The translations under genes were made by a program, and so were the position numbers. DNA of 64,000 bases, from assembly GCF_005154805.1 (NCBI RefSeq), contig NZ_CP039727.1, positions 1,733,501-1,797,500 on the forward strand. Reading direction: 5' to 3'. The DNA is from Bacillus sp. S3 (GTDB taxonomy: Bacteria; Bacillota; Bacilli; Bacillales; Cytobacillaceae). Below are positions 46,632 through 56,143 of this stretch, in pieces (the stretch's first letter is position 1; each line of letters starts with the position of its first letter). A model generated the notes under the pieces. That model saw only the letters and a program-made list of their open reading frames with translations, did no database searches and was not told the DNA's origin.

Positions 46632-47069
46632 TTGCTTGCTACTAGTGAGAGAATAGCTTTATTGGAAAATGCAGAGCAATTAGCTAAAATGGTATTAGAG
46701 TCTGATGTTGCGGAACAATACCAAATTTGTTTATATAAAATGCAGAATAACGGGGAAACACAGCGGAAAATAAACCAATTTGTCAGCCTAAAAGAACTTT
46801 ATGAAGAAGTACAGCGCTTTGGAAAATATCATCCGGATTATAAGCGGGTCATGATGCAAATTCGTGAATATAAACGGGAGATGGATTTGGATCCGCTCGT
46901 GTCAGAGTTTAAACTAGCTGAAAATGATTTGCAAAGCCTCTTGGATCAAATCAGCATGTTAATCGGTGGTTCAGTTTCCCAACATATTAAAGTTCCAACC
47001 GGCAATCCATTTTTTGATAATGGACATGGAAGCGGATGCGGCGGCGGGGGCAGCTGCGGATGCGGTTAA
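46632..47069 (+). CDS. ylbF: YlbF/RicF, RNase Y-complex and competence/sporulation factor
   Basis: A 145-residue helical protein (about 10-120) with the conserved HIKVPTGNPFFDN and a C-terminal cysteine tail (SGCGGGGSCGCG). In B. subtilis YlbF, YmcA and YaaT form the Fe-S-carrying Y-complex that directs RNase Y cleavage of operon mRNAs and aids Spo0A activation. TTG start with ggaggtg 7 bases upstream. The cysteine tail, a cluster-ligand region, is intact. Confidence 0.92.
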   Translation: MLATSERIALLENAEQLAKMVLESDVAEQYQICLYKMQNNGETQRKINQFVSLKELYEEVQRFGKYHPDYKRVMMQIREYKREMDLDPLVSEFKLAENDLQSLLDQISMLIGGSVSQHIKVPTGNPFFDNGHGSGCGGGGSCGCG

Positions 47070-47075
47070 ATAAAG

Positions 47076-47098
47076 ATCAGCGTTAAGCTGATTTTTTT
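47076..47098 (+). terminator. Terminator after ylbF
   Basis: ATCAGC / GCTGAT stem, gttaa loop, seven T. Confidence 0.88.
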
Positions 47099-47191
47099 GT
47101 ATTCTAAAATTAAAAAATTTTAAATTGAAATAAAACGTTTTAATATGCTAGACTTATGTAAAATGCTGGTTTTGTTGAAGGGGAAAAATGT

Positions 47192-47467
47192 ATGTTTGTA
47201 CAAAGACAAGGATTAGTTGTTTGGCTGTACTCGTTAAAGCAAGCAAAAATGTTAAGACGCTTTGGAAATGTTCATTATGTTTCAAAAAAGCTGAAATATG
47301 TCGTCTTGTATTGTAATCAAGAAGATGTTGAGGGAATCATGGAAAAGTTAAATTCTTTTTCATTTGTTAAGAAGGTAGAGCCTTCATATAAACCATTCTT
47401 ACGGATGGAATATGAAAATTCTGCTCCGGATAAAGCAAAGGAATATGATTATAAAATGGGAATTTAA
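47192..47467 (+). CDS. ylbG: UPF0298 protein YlbG
   Basis: A 91-residue protein ([20 protein letters not shown]) of the UPF0298/DUF2129 family: a small alpha-beta fold with [17 protein letters not shown]. Conserved beside ylbF across Bacillaceae; function unknown. aagggga site before the ATG. Confidence 0.9.
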   Translation: MFVQRQGLVVWLYSLKQAKMLRRFGNVHYVSKKLKYVVLYCNQEDVEGIMEKLNSFSFVKKVEPSYKPFLRMEYENSAPDKAKEYDYKMGI

Positions 47468-47496
47468 AGGGTGAGGGAATGGATCCTCACCTTTTA
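47467..47496 (+). terminator. Terminator after ylbG
   Basis: AAGGGTGAGG / CCTCACCTTTT; the stop codon of ylbG touches the left arm. Confidence 0.8.
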
Positions 47497-47509
47497 TGTT
47501 TTTAAAAAA

Positions 47510-47693
47510 AGGCTTTGTTAAAGGTGAATGTTGATTTTACACACCTGTTGATTGGAGCGTAAGGTGCGAGACTCCTGCGGGCAGCGGGACAGGAGAGACC
47601 CACAGGCGCTTTTGCGCCAAGGAGGCTTACCGCCCGCCCCGCGGAAAGCGAGCATCCTGAAGCGCAAATCAACAGCCAAGTTTAACACAGCCT
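47510..47693. repeat. Large foldback intergenic repeat (about 184 bp)
   Basis: Ends are inverted repeats: aggctttgttaaa pairs with tttaacacagcct (one mismatch), and inside them ctgttgatt pairs with aatcaacag. The centre is GC-rich, with gcgagactcctgcggg near the left and ccgcggaaagcgagcatcct near the right, also partly complementary, plus an inner ggcgcttttgcgcc hairpin. Its GC content is far above the flanks. I recall such sequences as a dispersed Bacillus repeat class. It holds no gene. Confidence 0.8.
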
Positions 47694-47843
47694 AAAAAAA
47701 ACCCTGCAGAAAATTCTGCAGGGTCCTTCTACATCCTCATAAAGGATAGAAGGCAAAGGGAGAGGAGAAACCGGAGGAAGAACTTATGGGGAAACGTAAG
47801 TCTTCTCCGCGGTTGGCAACAACATCCTCGAATTGATGTTGTT
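47694..47843 (-). ncRNA. csfG: CsfG-like sporulation small RNA (ylbH-leader family locus)
   Basis: On the minus strand: a sigma-F-like promoter (47849-47877), then a strong hairpin at the 5' end (AACAACATC / GATGTTGTT, 47819-47842), a second hairpin, a long pyrimidine-rich stretch (ttcttcctcc, tttctcctctccctt), a third hairpin (cctTCTA/tagaagg, 47725-47752) and a terminator (CCCTGCAGA / TCTGCAGGG then eight T, 47694-47723). The ylbG-ylbH gap is where I recall both CsfG, a forespore RNA of spore formers, and the Rfam ylbH leader. Strand choice rests on the terminator and promoter. Confidence 0.68.
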
Positions 47844-47848
47844 ACTTA

Positions 47849-47877
47849 CATTATTTCCACAACTCAAAAGCTTATAC
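47849..47877 (-). promoter_or_regulatory. Sigma-F-like promoter of the CsfG-like RNA
   Basis: Minus strand GTATA, 14 bases, GGAAATAATG. Both boxes match the remembered sigma-F consensus (GYWTA and GGNRANAHTR) fully, but the spacer is about two bases shorter than the usual one. Confidence 0.5.
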
Positions 47878-47974
47878 GTCTTTTTAATAATTTTTAGAAC
47901 AGATTGTCTACAATTTATTAATTATGGTAGGATGGATAAAGAAAATTGATTTTGAAAAATGTGGTGATATGTCC

Positions 47975-49026
<1,052 letters not shown>

Positions 49027-49028
<2 letters not shown>

Positions 49029-49057
49029 AAGAGCTGGGCTATTGCCTAGCTCTTTTT
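49027..49057. terminator. Terminator between coaD and ylbJ
   Basis: AAAAGAGCTGGG / CCTAGCTCTTTTT; it overlaps the ylbJ end and works for both. Confidence 0.88.
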
Positions 49058-50260
49058 GAGCCGTGAAAATAAGAGCAAAACATACACAAAAAGCGAGACA
49101 ATCGTTATGAGGGGTCCTAACTCAATCAGTTGATGATAGAACTGATTTGCCCAGGAACCATCTTCAAAAAAACCGACCGGCATGGCGTTTGAGGGCTGCT
49201 CTTTACTATTAAAATGTAGATAGATGGGTTTCCATAGAATAAGTACAAAAATACTTGCAAAAATACCATGGATGATTCTTGCAATAAAAAAAGGCTGAAA
49301 TCTAATATCCGTTTGCGCTAAGATACTGGCTACCTGTGCTTGGACACTGAAACCGCTAAAACCCAGGATAAAGCTTGTAATCATTGCTTTTTGCAAAAGG
49401 GTAGCATCTTGGACTTGGCTGGTTAATTGGCTGCCCAAAGTGATTTCAAATAATCCTGAAATAAATGGAATACTTAACATGTCAGGGAATGTCAGGGCTT
49501 TAAGGAGCACCTCAACTAATTTGGCCAGAGTTGCAGTAATATGTAAATGATAGAGCAATTTATTAATTACCGAGAATACAATAATGAAGCCTCCAACCAT
49601 TAACAGGGTTTGGATTGATGAATTAACTGCATCACCTAATAGTTTGCCGATTGGCCGATTATCCTTTAGTCTTGTTTGATGCAGGGCAGATAAGGCGGAT
49701 CTGATTTTGAATTTTTTCTTTTTTTCACTACCCTCATCGGGGGAGTCCTTTCCATAGAAGCGCATGATGATACCAACACAGATATTTCCTAAATAATGGG
49801 CAAGCGCAAGGAGAATCCCTAAATCGGCATTATAAAAGAAGCCCACCGATACAGCGCCAAAGATAAACAAGGGATTTGAGGAATTTGTAAATGAAACCAG
49901 CCTTTCCGCTTCAGTTCGTGTTAATTGACCTTCCTGGCGTAGTCGTGCAGTGAATTTCGCGCCTGCGGGGAAACCTGAGGCCATTCCCATTGCCCATACA
50001 AAGCCGCCTACACCAGGGACTTTAAATAGCGGTCTCATGAAGGGTTCTAACAAAACGCCAATAAACTTGACGACGCCAAAGCCAATTAACATTTCTGAGA
50101 CAATAAAAAAGGGTAACAGGGAAGGAAAAACGATTTCCCACCACATATTCAGGCCGCGGATAGACGCTTCAAATGACTCTTGTGGATAAGAAATTAGCGA
50201 GGCTGCTAAAATCGTAACAGAAACGGATAAAAAAATCGTTTTTAGTCTTGACCGAAACAC
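49046..50260 (-). CDS. spoVV: SpoVV (YlbJ), dipicolinate transport across the outer forespore membrane
   Basis: A 404-residue membrane protein with about nine helices, beginning with a short signal-like helix (LKTIFLSVSVTILAASLI), and the family's GGFVWAMGMASGFPAGAKFTARL stretch. In B. subtilis YlbJ was renamed SpoVV; it moves dipicolinic acid from mother cell towards the spore core. GTG start behind ggagga at 8 bases. A possible sigma-E promoter lies upstream. dapH/dapL in this window feed the same DAP/DPA pathway. Confidence 0.9.
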   Translation of the reverse strand: MFRSRLKTIFLSVSVTILAASLISYPQESFEASIRGLNMWWEIVFPSLLPFFIVSEMLIGFGVVKFIGVLLEPFMRPLFKVPGVGGFVWAMGMASGFPAGAKFTARLRQEGQLTRTEAERLVSFTNSSNPLFIFGAVSVGFFYNADLGILLALAHYLGNICVGIIMRFYGKDSPDEGSEKKKKFKIRSALSALHQTRLKDNRPIGKLLGDAVNSSIQTLLMVGGFIIVFSVINKLLYHLHITATLAKLVEVLLKALTFPDMLSIPFISGLFEITLGSQLTSQVQDATLLQKAMITSFILGFSGFSVQAQVASILAQTDIRFQPFFIARIIHGIFASIFVLILWKPIYLHFNSKEQPSNAMPVGFFEDGSWANQFYHQLIELGPLITIVSLFVYVLLLFSRLKKS

Positions 50261-50305
50261 TGAAGGGTCCTCCTTCCAAACAGATTACTCAAGCTGTTCA
50301 AAACA

Positions 50306-50335
50306 ATATTATCAATGCTAAAATAGAGAATATTC
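50306..50335 (-). promoter_or_regulatory. Possible sigma-E promoter of spoVV
   Basis: Minus strand GAATATT (full match to remembered KMATATT), 15 bases, GATAATAT (a 5-6 of 8 match to CATAYNHT). Moderate. Confidence 0.4.
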
Positions 50336-50452
50336 ATACGTAAATGTGTGATTACTTGTCCTCATATATCTCAAATATACTCATATAACGTTAAATTAGA
50401 CCATAAGATTGAACGAGATTTGTATTCGGTGAAAAATAGGAGGTCAACTTTT

Positions 50453-51238
50453 ATGGAGCACCCTAAAATAGGCTTGGCACTTGGTTCTGGCGGTGCACGC
50501 GGGTTTGCTCATTTAGGGGTCATTATGGCATTAACAGAAGCCGGAATTCCGATTCATTTAATCGCTGGCAGCAGTATGGGGGCACTCGTAGCCAGTTTTT
50601 ATGGAGCTGGCATTGACTTGGACCGATTATATAAATTATCGACTGCCTTTAAAAGAAAATACTTTCTCGATTTTACCGTTCCCAAAATGGGCTTTATTGC
50701 AGGTAAGAAAATTAAAGAGTTTATAAAGGTTTTTACCCATGGAAAAAACATAGAGGAGCTATCCCTGCCAATTAGTATCGTGGCAACGGATTTATTGACA
50801 GGTGAAAAAGTCATTTTTCAAAAAGGGCCGGTTGCTGAGGCTGTTAGAGCAAGCATCTCGATTCCCGGGATTTTTGTCCCTGAGAGATATAATGGAAGAA
50901 TTTTAGTAGATGGCGGGGTTGCAGATCGTGTTCCGATATCGGTAGCAAAAGATATGGGTGCAGATATTGTCATTGCAGTGGATGTGTCAAGGGTAAAACG
51001 GAACGCAGAAATAACCACCATTTATGATGTCATTATGCAGAGTATTGATATCATGCAATCAGAAATCATTAACAGCAGAGAAATTGCAGCTGATGTTATG
51101 ATCCGTCCCCCAGTTGAAATGTATAGCTCAAGAGCCTTCACCCATCATGAAGAGATTATCAATATCGGAAAGGAAGAAACAAAGAAACAATTACAGCAAA
51201 TTGAAACCGTTATTGAACAGTGGAAGGGGAAACATTAA
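50453..51238 (+). CDS. ylbK: Patatin-like phospholipase YlbK
   Basis: A 261-residue RssA-type serine hydrolase. Oxyanion motif GSGGARGFAHLG (about 11-22), nucleophile S41 in AGSSMGAL, catalytic aspartate in LVDGGVADR. It probably hydrolyses acyl lipids or esters; the physiological substrate is unknown. ATG at 50453 behind aggaggt. Divergent from spoVV and tightly followed by ylbL. Confidence 0.9.
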   Translation: MEHPKIGLALGSGGARGFAHLGVIMALTEAGIPIHLIAGSSMGALVASFYGAGIDLDRLYKLSTAFKRKYFLDFTVPKMGFIAGKKIKEFIKVFTHGKNIEELSLPISIVATDLLTGEKVIFQKGPVAEAVRASISIPGIFVPERYNGRILVDGGVADRVPISVAKDMGADIVIAVDVSRVKRNAEITTIYDVIMQSIDIMQSEIINSREIAADVMIRPPVEMYSSRAFTHHEEIINIGKEETKKQLQQIETVIEQWKGKH

Positions 51239-51240
51239 AG

Positions 51241-52260
51241 ATGCGAAAAAAAATATATATAGGATCCATATTATTGACAGCCTTGATCTTGATTGGCGGA
51301 ATGTACTATTCCTTGCCCTTCTATGTTTCAAAACCGGGAATGGCCAAAGAGCTCGGGCCCATCATAACGGTTGAAGGCGGATATAAGGATGAGGGAAACT
51401 TCATGCTGACTACTGTTAGAATGGGTAGAGCGAATATCTATTCCTATTTGGAGGCAAAGCTGCTGAAGTATGAAGAGATTTATCCGTTGGAAATGATTTT
51501 ATACAAAAAGGAAACAGAGGAGGAGTATAATGCAAGACAGCTTCACTTGATGGCGGGCTCAAAACTAAATGCGATAGATGTTGCCTATCGGAAAGCAGGC
51601 TTGTCTGTTGATTACAAATATAAGGGCATCTATGTCGTCCAGGTAGTTCCAGGAATGCCGGCAGAAGGAAAGCTTCGGGCAGGTGACCGCATTTTTAAGG
51701 TAGATGGACATCAATTCCCTTCCTCGGAGAAATTTATTGAATATGTTGGCAAAAAACAAGTAGGGGAAAAAGTCACATTAACGTATGCAAGAAATAAAAA
51801 AACGGACGATGTTACCTTAAGTCTGCAGCCATTTAAAAGTGATCCCGGCAAAATTGGGATTGGAATTTCACTAGTGGACGATAAAGAGATTATCGTGGAT
51901 CCAAAGGTAAAGGTCAAGACCGACGAAATTGGCGGTCCATCAGCCGGACTAATGTTTTCTTTGGAGATTTATAACCAATTAACACATGAAGATTTAACTA
52001 GAGGCTACCAAATTGCTGGAACGGGAACGATCGATGAAAAGGGGCTTGTCGGTCCAATTGGCGGGATTGAACAAAAAATTGTCGCTGCAGATAAGGCAGG
52101 TGCGGACATCTTCTTGGCACCTAATGAAAATGGGGCGAAAAATTCAAACTTCCGTGCTGCTGTAAAAACTGCCCATGATATTCATACAAACATGAAAATC
52201 GTACCGATTGATACATTTGATGAAGCGGTGGACTATTTAGAAAAATTAAATGAAAAATAA
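51241..52260 (+). CDS. ylbL: Membrane-anchored PDZ-Lon protease YlbL
   Basis: A 339-residue protein: N-terminal anchor helix (about 5-25), PDZ domain (about 125-200) and Lon-type S16 protease domain with S234 (GGPSAG) and K279 (IEQKI) as the dyad. In B. subtilis it degrades the division inhibitor YneA with CtpA. The ATG is two bases after the ylbK stop; its ribosome site lies in ylbK, so coupling is likely. Confidence 0.92.
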   Translation: MRKKIYIGSILLTALILIGGMYYSLPFYVSKPGMAKELGPIITVEGGYKDEGNFMLTTVRMGRANIYSYLEAKLLKYEEIYPLEMILYKKETEEEYNARQLHLMAGSKLNAIDVAYRKAGLSVDYKYKGIYVVQVVPGMPAEGKLRAGDRIFKVDGHQFPSSEKFIEYVGKKQVGEKVTLTYARNKKTDDVTLSLQPFKSDPGKIGIGISLVDDKEIIVDPKVKVKTDEIGGPSAGLMFSLEIYNQLTHEDLTRGYQIAGTGTIDEKGLVGPIGGIEQKIVAADKAGADIFLAPNENGAKNSNFRAAVKTAHDIHTNMKIVPIDTFDEAVDYLEKLNEK

Positions 52261-52288
52261 AAAGATGGTGCGGATGCATCATCTTTTT
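52259..52288. terminator. Terminator between ylbL and tmcAL
   Basis: AAAAAGATGGTGC / GCATCATCTTTTT with ggat loop, symmetric A and T tracts. Confidence 0.9.
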
Positions 52289-53501
52289 ATTCTGCAAAAA
52301 TAGGAACCTGCTTGTATTCCTGTTTGATCATTTCATTTTTCATACGATTAGGGATACCAAGAGAGTAGATACGAGCTGCTTTAACATCAAGCATTATTTC
52401 ATCATTCTTAAAAGAAGAAAGTTTAGCAATCAGAGGAAGGCCAAAGTCTTTTTTTCTCTTATTCAAGTATTCCTTTCCGTTGGCACTCATGCCTAAAAGC
52501 CTTAGGTAGGAGGCTGTTTCTGAAAAGCTTTGGATTTCTGCTTTTTTTGTATTCGTTAATATATGAACACACAATCGTTGAAGTCTCGTCCAAGTATAAC
52601 GTTTTGTTTTTATCTTTTGCATAAATTCTTGAAAGCTGGTGGACTCTATTGCTGAAGCCAGTATTCTATTTTCAAGTCCTTCTTCTACCTCATAGATCTC
52701 CCTTAGCTCACCAGGCGAGCAATGGAGAAGACGAAATTGCAAATAGCCCCAATAATTTTCCCATTGATGAAAAACATGATAATAATGGAGGTATTCGTGT
52801 AATAATTGTTTCGTATGTTCAGGGACAAATTGGTCAATTTTCGTTTTTTCGTCCTCGCTAGTGAAAATGGCCTTTCGGATACTCGTGGCACTCGCGATGG
52901 TTTCTGAGGAAAAATGTTCATCATGATAGCCGGCACTTTTTCGTGCCACGGTTATAGGTTTAATCCCGCTTTTTTGCCGGCTGATTGCTTTTATGTATTC
53001 AATGCCAAGAATATTATTTGGTTTTGCTAAATCTAAATATTTATCTGAATCTTCCAATTGCTGAAATGCGAGGGACACTGCTTTCGGATAGCTTACACCT
53101 GTATGGATAAATTGATGAATAAGTTTCTCATATGCTTCTTGCTCCCCGTTTAAGAAATCAATTGTCTGTGTAAAATCAGATATATCTCCGCTCTCACTTC
53201 CGAAGCAAAGTGATTCACAGCAAGCAGCATCCAGTATGGACACAGCTCCGGCTGCAAAGATTTCTGCCTTTTGAACAGCGAAGCGGTAGGGCAGTTCAAA
53301 GACGAGATCGACTCCATTAAGCAAAGCCATTTTCGTCCGGTACCATTTAGATACAAGGGCAGGTTCCCCTCTTTGCAAAAAATTCCCGCTCATGACGGCA
53401 ATGACAACATCGGCATCTGCCGCTTCTATTGCAGCTTGTAAATGATAGGCATGCCCGTTGTGAAAAGGGTTGTATTCAACAATTACGCCAACTGCTTTCA
53501 T
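52287..53501 (-). CDS. tmcAL: tRNA(Met) cytidine acetate ligase TmcAL (YlbM)
   Basis: A 404-residue HIGH-motif nucleotidyltransferase relative: EYNPFHNGHAYHL (HxGH-like) at residues 9-21, and IEYIKAISR, GYHDE downstream. It makes N4-acetylcytidine at the wobble base of elongator tRNA-Met using acetate and ATP. Start 53501 fits aaaggaga; the longer frame of 44 codons upstream lacks a site and family support. Confidence 0.92.
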   Translation of the reverse strand: MKAVGVIVEYNPFHNGHAYHLQAAIEAADADVVIAVMSGNFLQRGEPALVSKWYRTKMALLNGVDLVFELPYRFAVQKAEIFAAGAVSILDAACCESLCFGSESGDISDFTQTIDFLNGEQEAYEKLIHQFIHTGVSYPKAVSLAFQQLEDSDKYLDLAKPNNILGIEYIKAISRQKSGIKPITVARKSAGYHDEHFSSETIASATSIRKAIFTSEDEKTKIDQFVPEHTKQLLHEYLHYYHVFHQWENYWGYLQFRLLHCSPGELREIYEVEEGLENRILASAIESTSFQEFMQKIKTKRYTWTRLQRLCVHILTNTKKAEIQSFSETASYLRLLGMSANGKEYLNKRKKDFGLPLIAKLSSFKNDEIMLDVKAARIYSLGIPNRMKNEMIKQEYKQVPIFAE

Positions 53502-53689
53502 GTTCAATCTCCTTTTAAAAGGTTTATTTTTAACAAGTATAGCAAAAATGTAAGGAAACCAATCAAATATTATGATAAGATGTTGTAGATGTTTGTAAAG
53601 AACGTATCTGGATACACTAGTATGGAAAAACACTTTTTAGCGGAATTCTATTAAGTGAAACAACACAAATATGGTGTAAAGAAAAAACA

Positions 53690-53718
53690 TTGACAAAAAT
53701 ATTTTCGAAGGCTATAAT
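53690..53718 (+). promoter_or_regulatory. Consensus sigma-A promoter of ylbN-rpmF
   Basis: Perfect TTGACA, 17 bases, perfect TATAAT. Transcription should start near 53725, about 20 bases before ylbN. It is the strongest housekeeping promoter seen in the window, fitting a ribosomal-protein operon. Confidence 0.92.
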
Positions 53719-53745
53719 TACCTTTGTTGCCTTGGGGTGATTCAA

Positions 53746-54270
53746 TTGAAATGGACATTAAGCCAGTTACAAAAATATCGAAACAAGGATTTTTTGATTG
53801 ATGAGACGGTTCGTGTGGACGAGATCAAACAAGACGATCCCACCATTCGTGAAGTTTCTCCGATGCATATTACCGGTCGGGGAGATATCGATTCAACGAA
53901 AGTGACATTCCATTTAAAAATCGAAGGTCATTTAATCCTTCCTTGTTCTCGTACTTTAGTGGATGTAAAACTTCCAATTAATGTCGAAACAACTGAAACT
54001 TTCCTCTTGCATGGGTCAGTTTATGAAACTGATGAGGAAGCACATCAGGTAAAAGGCGATGTGATTGATTGTTTCCCAATCATTCGCGAAATTCTTTTAC
54101 TTGAAGTTCCAATGCAAGTGTTTTGTGAAGATGTCGAGTCCGATGGAGCTGCACCGCAATCCGGCAAGGACTGGGAAGTTCTTCATGAAGAAGAACAATC
54201 GAAAAAGATTGATCCGCGACTCGCAGGGCTTGCAAAGTTTTTTGACGAAAACAATTCTTCCGATTCATAA
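53746..54270 (+). CDS. ylbN: YceD/DUF177 protein YlbN
   Basis: A 174-residue protein (TTG start, [10 protein letters not shown]) with the DUF177 core [24 protein letters not shown] stretch and acidic C-terminus. Family members are linked to rpmF everywhere and affect 23S rRNA level or ribosome assembly in plants and bacteria. TTG at 53746 follows ggggtga; the next gene is rpmF. Confidence 0.9.
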   Translation: MKWTLSQLQKYRNKDFLIDETVRVDEIKQDDPTIREVSPMHITGRGDIDSTKVTFHLKIEGHLILPCSRTLVDVKLPINVETTETFLLHGSVYETDEEAHQVKGDVIDCFPIIREILLLEVPMQVFCEDVESDGAAPQSGKDWEVLHEEEQSKKIDPRLAGLAKFFDENNSSDS

Positions 54271-54353
54271 TCGGCAAATCTAAGAAGCAAAGTGAAGAAC
54301 CAGTTCTCCTGGCCTTCATTACTTTCTTAATACTCTTTAAGGAGGTGGGAAGA

Positions 54354-54527
54354 ATGGCTGTACCTTTTAGAAGGACTTCTAAAACTGCAAAAAGAAAGCG
54401 TCGTACTCATTTTAAATTAAACGTACCTGGTATGGTAAGTTGCCCAAACTGTGGTGAAATGAAACTTGCTCACCGCGTATGTAAAGCTTGCGGAACATAC
54501 AAAGGAAAAGACGTTGTTAACGACTAA
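54354..54527 (+). CDS. rpmF: Ribosomal protein L32 (zinc-binding form)
   Basis: A 57-residue basic protein ([20 protein letters not shown]) with two cysteine pairs CPNC and CKAC that form a zinc ribbon. aaggaggtg lies 6 bases before the ATG at 54354; a GTG three codons upstream is a shadow. Confidence 0.97.
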   Translation: MAVPFRRTSKTAKRKRRTHFKLNVPGMVSCPNCGEMKLAHRVCKACGTYKGKDVVND

Positions 54528-54542
54528 TTTCCATTAGGATAG

Positions 54543-54577
54543 AAAGCACAAGGAGCTATTTAGCCCTTGTGCTTTTG
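54543..54577 (+). terminator. Terminator after rpmF
   Basis: AAAGCACAAGG / CCTTGTGCTTT stem, then TTGTCG. Confidence 0.88.
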
Positions 54578-54639
54578 TCGTTTCTATACATACTAGCAAT
54601 CCCGGCATTGAAAACTAGCCAAAGAAAGGGCGAGGAAAA

Positions 54640-55398
54640 TTGTCATACCGCATTGTTAAACAGGAAAAAGGGTACTTATTATTTACCATTTCTAGGATTG
54701 ATAAAAGGAATGCCATTAATTATGAGATAATGGAGGGATTAAAAGAAGCAGTAAGAATAGCTTCTGAATCAGATATAAAGGCATTGATTATTACTGGAGA
54801 AGGAAGCCAAGCTTTTTGTTCTGGAGGCGATTTATCCACTTTTCATCTTCTTCATACGAAGGAGGAAGCCTATCCTATGCTTTCTATGATGGCTAATATT
54901 CTATATACGCTCTTAACTTTACCTATTCCGACAATTGCTCTTATAAACGGAACAGCAGTTGGGGGCGGCTGTGAGCTGGCAGCTGCCTGCGATTTTCGAC
55001 TTGCACGAAAAGGAATTAAGGCAGGTTTTGTTCAGGGGAAGCAGGCCATTACCACAGGCTGGGGGGGAGGCTCTATCCTAGCGGAAAAACTTCCAGCTGC
55101 AAGTGCAATGAAAATGTTAATGGAAGCAGAACTGCAAACTGCCGATGAATTAAAAAATACTGGATTTATTCATACTCTTTTTGAAAATGACCCTCTGGAC
55201 GCCTGTGAAGCTTTTATTGAAAAAATATTAATAAAGGATATAAACGTACTCCAATCCTATAAAAAAATTTGGATTAGGAAATGGGAAGCAACCTTACTGC
55301 GTGAAAGAATAGAGGAAGAGGTCAAAAATTGCGCATGGCTTTGGGAAAGCGATGCACACCATGAATATGTCAGGTCCTTTATAAATAAAAAACTTTGA
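54640..55398 (+). CDS. Enoyl-CoA hydratase/isomerase family protein
   Basis: A 252-residue crotonase-fold protein. Oxyanion-hole segments FCSGGDLSTFH (about 65-75) and GGGCELAAACDFRLA (about 108-122). TTG start. The usual catalytic glutamate pair of hydratases is not clearly visible (AITTGWGGGSIL at that site), so it may act as an isomerase, decarboxylase or other crotonase (inference). It is not in B. subtilis at this place and may belong functionally with the acyl-CoA carboxylase genes 1.5 kb downstream. Confidence 0.82.
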   Translation: MSYRIVKQEKGYLLFTISRIDKRNAINYEIMEGLKEAVRIASESDIKALIITGEGSQAFCSGGDLSTFHLLHTKEEAYPMLSMMANILYTLLTLPIPTIALINGTAVGGGCELAAACDFRLARKGIKAGFVQGKQAITTGWGGGSILAEKLPAASAMKMLMEAELQTADELKNTGFIHTLFENDPLDACEAFIEKILIKDINVLQSYKKIWIRKWEATLLRERIEEEVKNCAWLWESDAHHEYVRSFINKKL

Positions 55399-55485
55399 AT
55401 AAAAATAAAAAGACAACTCTTTCACAGTCTATCTTTTCTAGTAGATGCATATGTATTATAAAAACACTAGGAGGGGGATGGACTG

Positions 55486-56115
55486 ATGTCACCAACCAGA
55501 CAAGATGCATGGTCCCAAGATGAGGATTTATTGCTTGCTGAAGTTGTACTTAGGCATATCCGTGAAGGCGGAACACAACTGCAGGCATTTGAGGAGGTTG
55601 GCAAACAGCTCTCGAGAACGTCAGCAGCCTGTGGTTTCCGCTGGAACTCATATGTGCGAAAGCAATATAAATCAGGCATAGAACTTGCTAAGAAACAGCG
55701 TAAGGAGTTAAAGAAACATGATGCTCCTGCTGAGAGAGAGCCAAGTCAAGAGCCTGCTAAAGTAGACTTTGTACAATCACCGCCCGGTTGTGAACAGGGA
55801 ACCACAATCACCTTTCCTGCCGTTATGCACTATTTAGAAGGACTCCATCAACAAGCTGAAGCTTCATCTAGTTTTGAAGAGGACAGAAAGCAATCCTCTG
55901 AAAAAATTAAAGAATTGGAGAAGAAAACATACTATTTAGCCGCAGAAAATGAAAGACTGTCAAAAAATTTAAAAGCCATTGAAGAAGACTACCGTTCGTT
56001 AATTGAAATTATGGAAAGAGCCAGAAAAATGGTTGTCCTTCAAGACGAGGATCGGCAGCAAAAGGTCAAATTTCAAATGGATAAGAACGGCAATCTTGAA
56101 AGAGTGGAAAAATAG
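55486..56115 (+). CDS. gerR: GerR (YlbO), sporulation transcription regulator of the RsfA family
   Basis: A 209-residue protein: N-terminal Myb/SANT-like domain (about 5-65, [20 protein letters not shown] then [20 protein letters not shown]) and a C-terminal coiled coil (about 135-190). In B. subtilis GerR is made under sigma-E and tunes mother-cell genes. aggaggggg site. Same neighbours as B. subtilis ylbO. Confidence 0.9.
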   Translation: MSPTRQDAWSQDEDLLLAEVVLRHIREGGTQLQAFEEVGKQLSRTSAACGFRWNSYVRKQYKSGIELAKKQRKELKKHDAPAEREPSQEPAKVDFVQSPPGCEQGTTITFPAVMHYLEGLHQQAEASSSFEEDRKQSSEKIKELEKKTYYLAAENERLSKNLKAIEEDYRSLIEIMERARKMVVLQDEDRQQKVKFQMDKNGNLERVEK

Positions 56116-56143
56116 AAAAAGCGGACATTTTGTCCGCTTTTTC
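56116..56143. terminator. Terminator between gerR and ylbP
   Basis: AAAAAGCGGAC / GTCCGCTTTTT with atttt loop. Confidence 0.9.

Noticed and set aside
47724..47923. Plus-strand ylbH leader riboswitch
   Set aside because: No plus-strand terminator or promoter fits, while the minus strand has both; kept as a minus-strand RNA instead, with strand uncertainty stated.
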